Origin: Kalaharituber pfeilii
Lineage: Eukaryota; Ascomycota; Pezizomycetes; Pezizales; Pezizaceae
Direction: 5' to 3'
Assembly (NCBI GenBank): GCA_015179045.1
Contig: WHUZ01000207.1
Location: 1-29,039 of the forward strand
Length of the DNA: 29,039 bases
The position numbers were made by a program, and so were the translations under genes. Shown in pieces: positions 27,671 through 29,039 of the stretch (the first letter of the stretch is position 1; every line of letters begins with the position of its first letter). The notes under the pieces were generated by a model, which saw nothing but the letters and a program-made list of their open reading frames with translations, searched no databases and had not been told where the DNA came from.

Positions 27671-27955
27671 GCACCCACAAGGCAAGTAATCCTGCTGCCC
27701 ATGTCGCGATGTGCTTAACATGCTTAAAATGTCCCCATTGCACCCACAACGCAAGTAATCCTGCTGCTGGCGCCGTAACGTACTTGACGTGCTCAAAATG
27801 TCCTCCATTGTGTCCATAATGCAAGTAATCTTGCTACTGGTATTGTGACATGCTCAACGTGCTCAAAATGTCCTCCATTCCACCTACAATGCAAGTAATC
27901 CTGCCGCCGGCATCACAACGTGCTCAATGTGCTCAACATGAGCAATGTGCCTAAT
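27671..27955 (+). repeat. 70-bp tandem repeat (four copies)
   Basis: Unit starts at 27671, 27740, 27810 and 27880 (69-70 bp): 'cacccacaatgcaagtaatc', 'ctgctgccggcatcgcaacg', 'tgctcaatgtgctcaaaatg'. Followed to about 28045 by short 'gtgctcaa' units. Confidence 0.9.
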
Positions 27956-28048
27956 ATGTTTTACATTTCATGTACATACTCAAATGTGCCTACATCTCAT
28001 AAGTGTACTCAACGTGCTTAAATGCTTAATGTGCTCAATATGCTTAAT

Positions 28049-28258
28049 TGTTAGCGTAGGCGTCGCTGGGCTCACGGTTACGGTGCGAAGGCAGCGAAGC
28101 GGACGACAAAAGGTTACGTGAGAGCGTTAAGTAAGAGTTCAACTTAGAACACCGCTAGTATCTTGATTTCTTCTAGCTATCTATTCGGCCCGTTTATATA
28201 GACTTCCGAGCTATCAACATGATATGACAATGACATGATGAATACATCAGCAAAATTC
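28049..28258 (-). mobile_element. Family B LTR fragment
   Basis: On the plus strand it begins TGTTAGCG. On the minus strand it matches the core of the family B LTRs: TATATAAA at 28193-28200, then 'tagctagaag' and 'agcggtgttcta'. The distal part is absent, replaced by GC-rich repeats from about 28258. Confidence 0.65.
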
Positions 28259-28492
28259 CTCTATCCCGGTCTGCCTGCCCCTTTCCTGGTCTGTCCTGGT
28301 CACTTCCAGTCCTCTCTCCAAAGCCCTGGGCGGGCCAGGTCTGACCGGGCCCGACTCTAACTCCCTGTGCGAAGCCTGGTCCCCCCTGCTGTGTCGTCCA
28401 CTGTCCGAGTCCACACCGGTCCGCCATCCATTGTCCTGGTCTCCCCAGGGCCCACTAGGCACTTCTGTTCCACTCTTGGTTCACCCTGGTCC
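28259..28492 (+). repeat. GC-rich degenerate repeat (CCTGGTC)
   Basis: Irregular units of the type 'gtcctggtcnnctgtcc'. Apparent frames on both strands are compositional. Confidence 0.55.
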
Positions 28493-28505
28493 GTACTTAT
28501 CTATC

Positions 28506-28554
28506 CCTCGCCACTGCCCAGAGGGCAGTATGCGAGTGATAATATAAAAAAAAA
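28506..28554 (+). mobile_element. LINE 3'-module-only insertion (49 bp)
   Basis: Consists only of 'cctcgcca', the hairpin CTGCCC-AGA-GGGCAG (28514-28528), TATGCGAGTGATAATATA and A9. Flanked by GTACTTATCTATC (28493-28505) and GTACTCATCTATC (28555-28567), a 13-bp duplication with one transition. Confidence 0.88.
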
Positions 28555-28567
28555 GTACTCATCTATC

Positions 28568-28965
28568 AGACGAATACTCAGGATGGCCGGATACTCAGGG
28601 CGGACCGCCAACTGGAACGGACGGACACTCAGGACGAACGCTCAGGATGGTCGAGTAGGCAGAATAGACGAGCACTCAGGACGGACAGTCACTCAGGACG
28701 GATGGTCACTCAGGACGAACGGACGGACACTCAGGACGGATAGACGGACACTCAGGACAGATAGACAGACACTCAGGACAAATAGACAGACACTCAGGAC
28801 GGATAGATGGACACTCAGGACGGATAGACACTCATCAGCCACAGATACTTACTACTTAGGATTGGCAGACATTCAGGATGAACATTCAGGACGGACCGAT
28901 AGGCAGAACGGATGTGCACTCAGGGTGGACAGACACTCAAGACAGATGGATACACAAGATGGACA
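28568..28965 (+). repeat. 21-bp minisatellite (CAGACACTCAGGACGGATAGA)
   Basis: About 15 units of 21 bp with some shortened ones. Because 21 is a multiple of three, one frame yields a 7-residue repeat of the form RTLRTDR (28367-28996); with no start context or other coding sign I leave it as a repeat. Confidence 0.9.
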
Positions 28966-29039
28966 AACAACCATGGTACACTATCCACTTATCTGAGCTT
29001 CCGGTCATCGGGCAGCCCAAACCATCTATCCAGATGTCC

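Noticed and set aside
28367..28996. 209-codon frame with RTLRTDR repeats
   Set aside because: 21-bp tandem repeat keeps any stop-free frame open; it also crosses the tail-only LINE insertion and a GC-rich repeat, so it is chimeric.

Overview
This is a repeat-saturated eukaryotic window, most likely from a filamentous fungus (probably an ascomycete; the class cannot be fixed from the sequence alone). The signs are: a canonical intron with GTAAGT donor and TACTAAC branch point, a decayed Tad1-like LINE with a C-terminal RNase H and CCHC knuckle, several solo LTRs, Tc1/pogo-type TA-flanked foldback elements, and pervasive C:G-to-T:A decay as expected from RIP or 5-methylcytosine deamination. No intact conventional gene, rRNA or confident tRNA is visible. 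Almost all long open frames are by-products of stop-poor tandem repeats.

Layout. 1-3.9 kb: mosaic of minisatellites with a clean solo LTR (1563-2319, TSD GATGG), tail-only LINE insertions and a 1.1 kb poly(A) retroelement with a decayed minus-strand frame. 3.9-6.9 kb: a 140-bp satellite of two related half-units, carrying an AT-rich module duplicated at 464-bp spacing. 6.9-9.4 kb: several minor tandem repeats. 9.4-14.4 kb: low-information sequence, a dispersed roughly 57-bp repeat family, a pogo-like foldback element (11389-11809) and a Tc1/mariner-like one (13943-14350). 14.4-16.9 kb: the only region that looks like a host-type gene, a spliced but degenerate gene whose C-terminal exon resembles the JBP/TET-like 2-oxoglutarate/Fe(II) dioxygenases; its intron is filled by a 43-bp pyrimidine-rich minisatellite. 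17.5-21.3 kb: LINE fragments, including a 1.67 kb 5'-truncated RT/RNase H copy with 14-bp TSDs. 21.3-23.0 kb: a hAT-like foldback element with a nested LINE fragment, then a second solo LTR of the first family in opposite orientation. 23.0-25.5 kb: a 36-bp minisatellite and a 30-bp minisatellite split by a solo LTR that is itself split by an inverted solo LTR. 25.5-29.0 kb: a unique stretch, a 218-bp solo LTR inside the 57-bp family, a perfect 20-bp hairpin, and 70-bp and 21-bp tandem arrays.

Most notable: (1) at least ten insertions on both strands end in, or are nearly nothing but, a common LINE 3' module with a small hairpin whose stem pairing is kept while its bases change; four are only 40-58 bp long and the best have 12-13 bp TSDs, pointing to the minimal cis-recognition unit of a LINE machinery. 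(2) The dioxygenase-like gene has lost key residues and gained stops only through transitions. (3) The order of insertion events can be read from nested TSDs.
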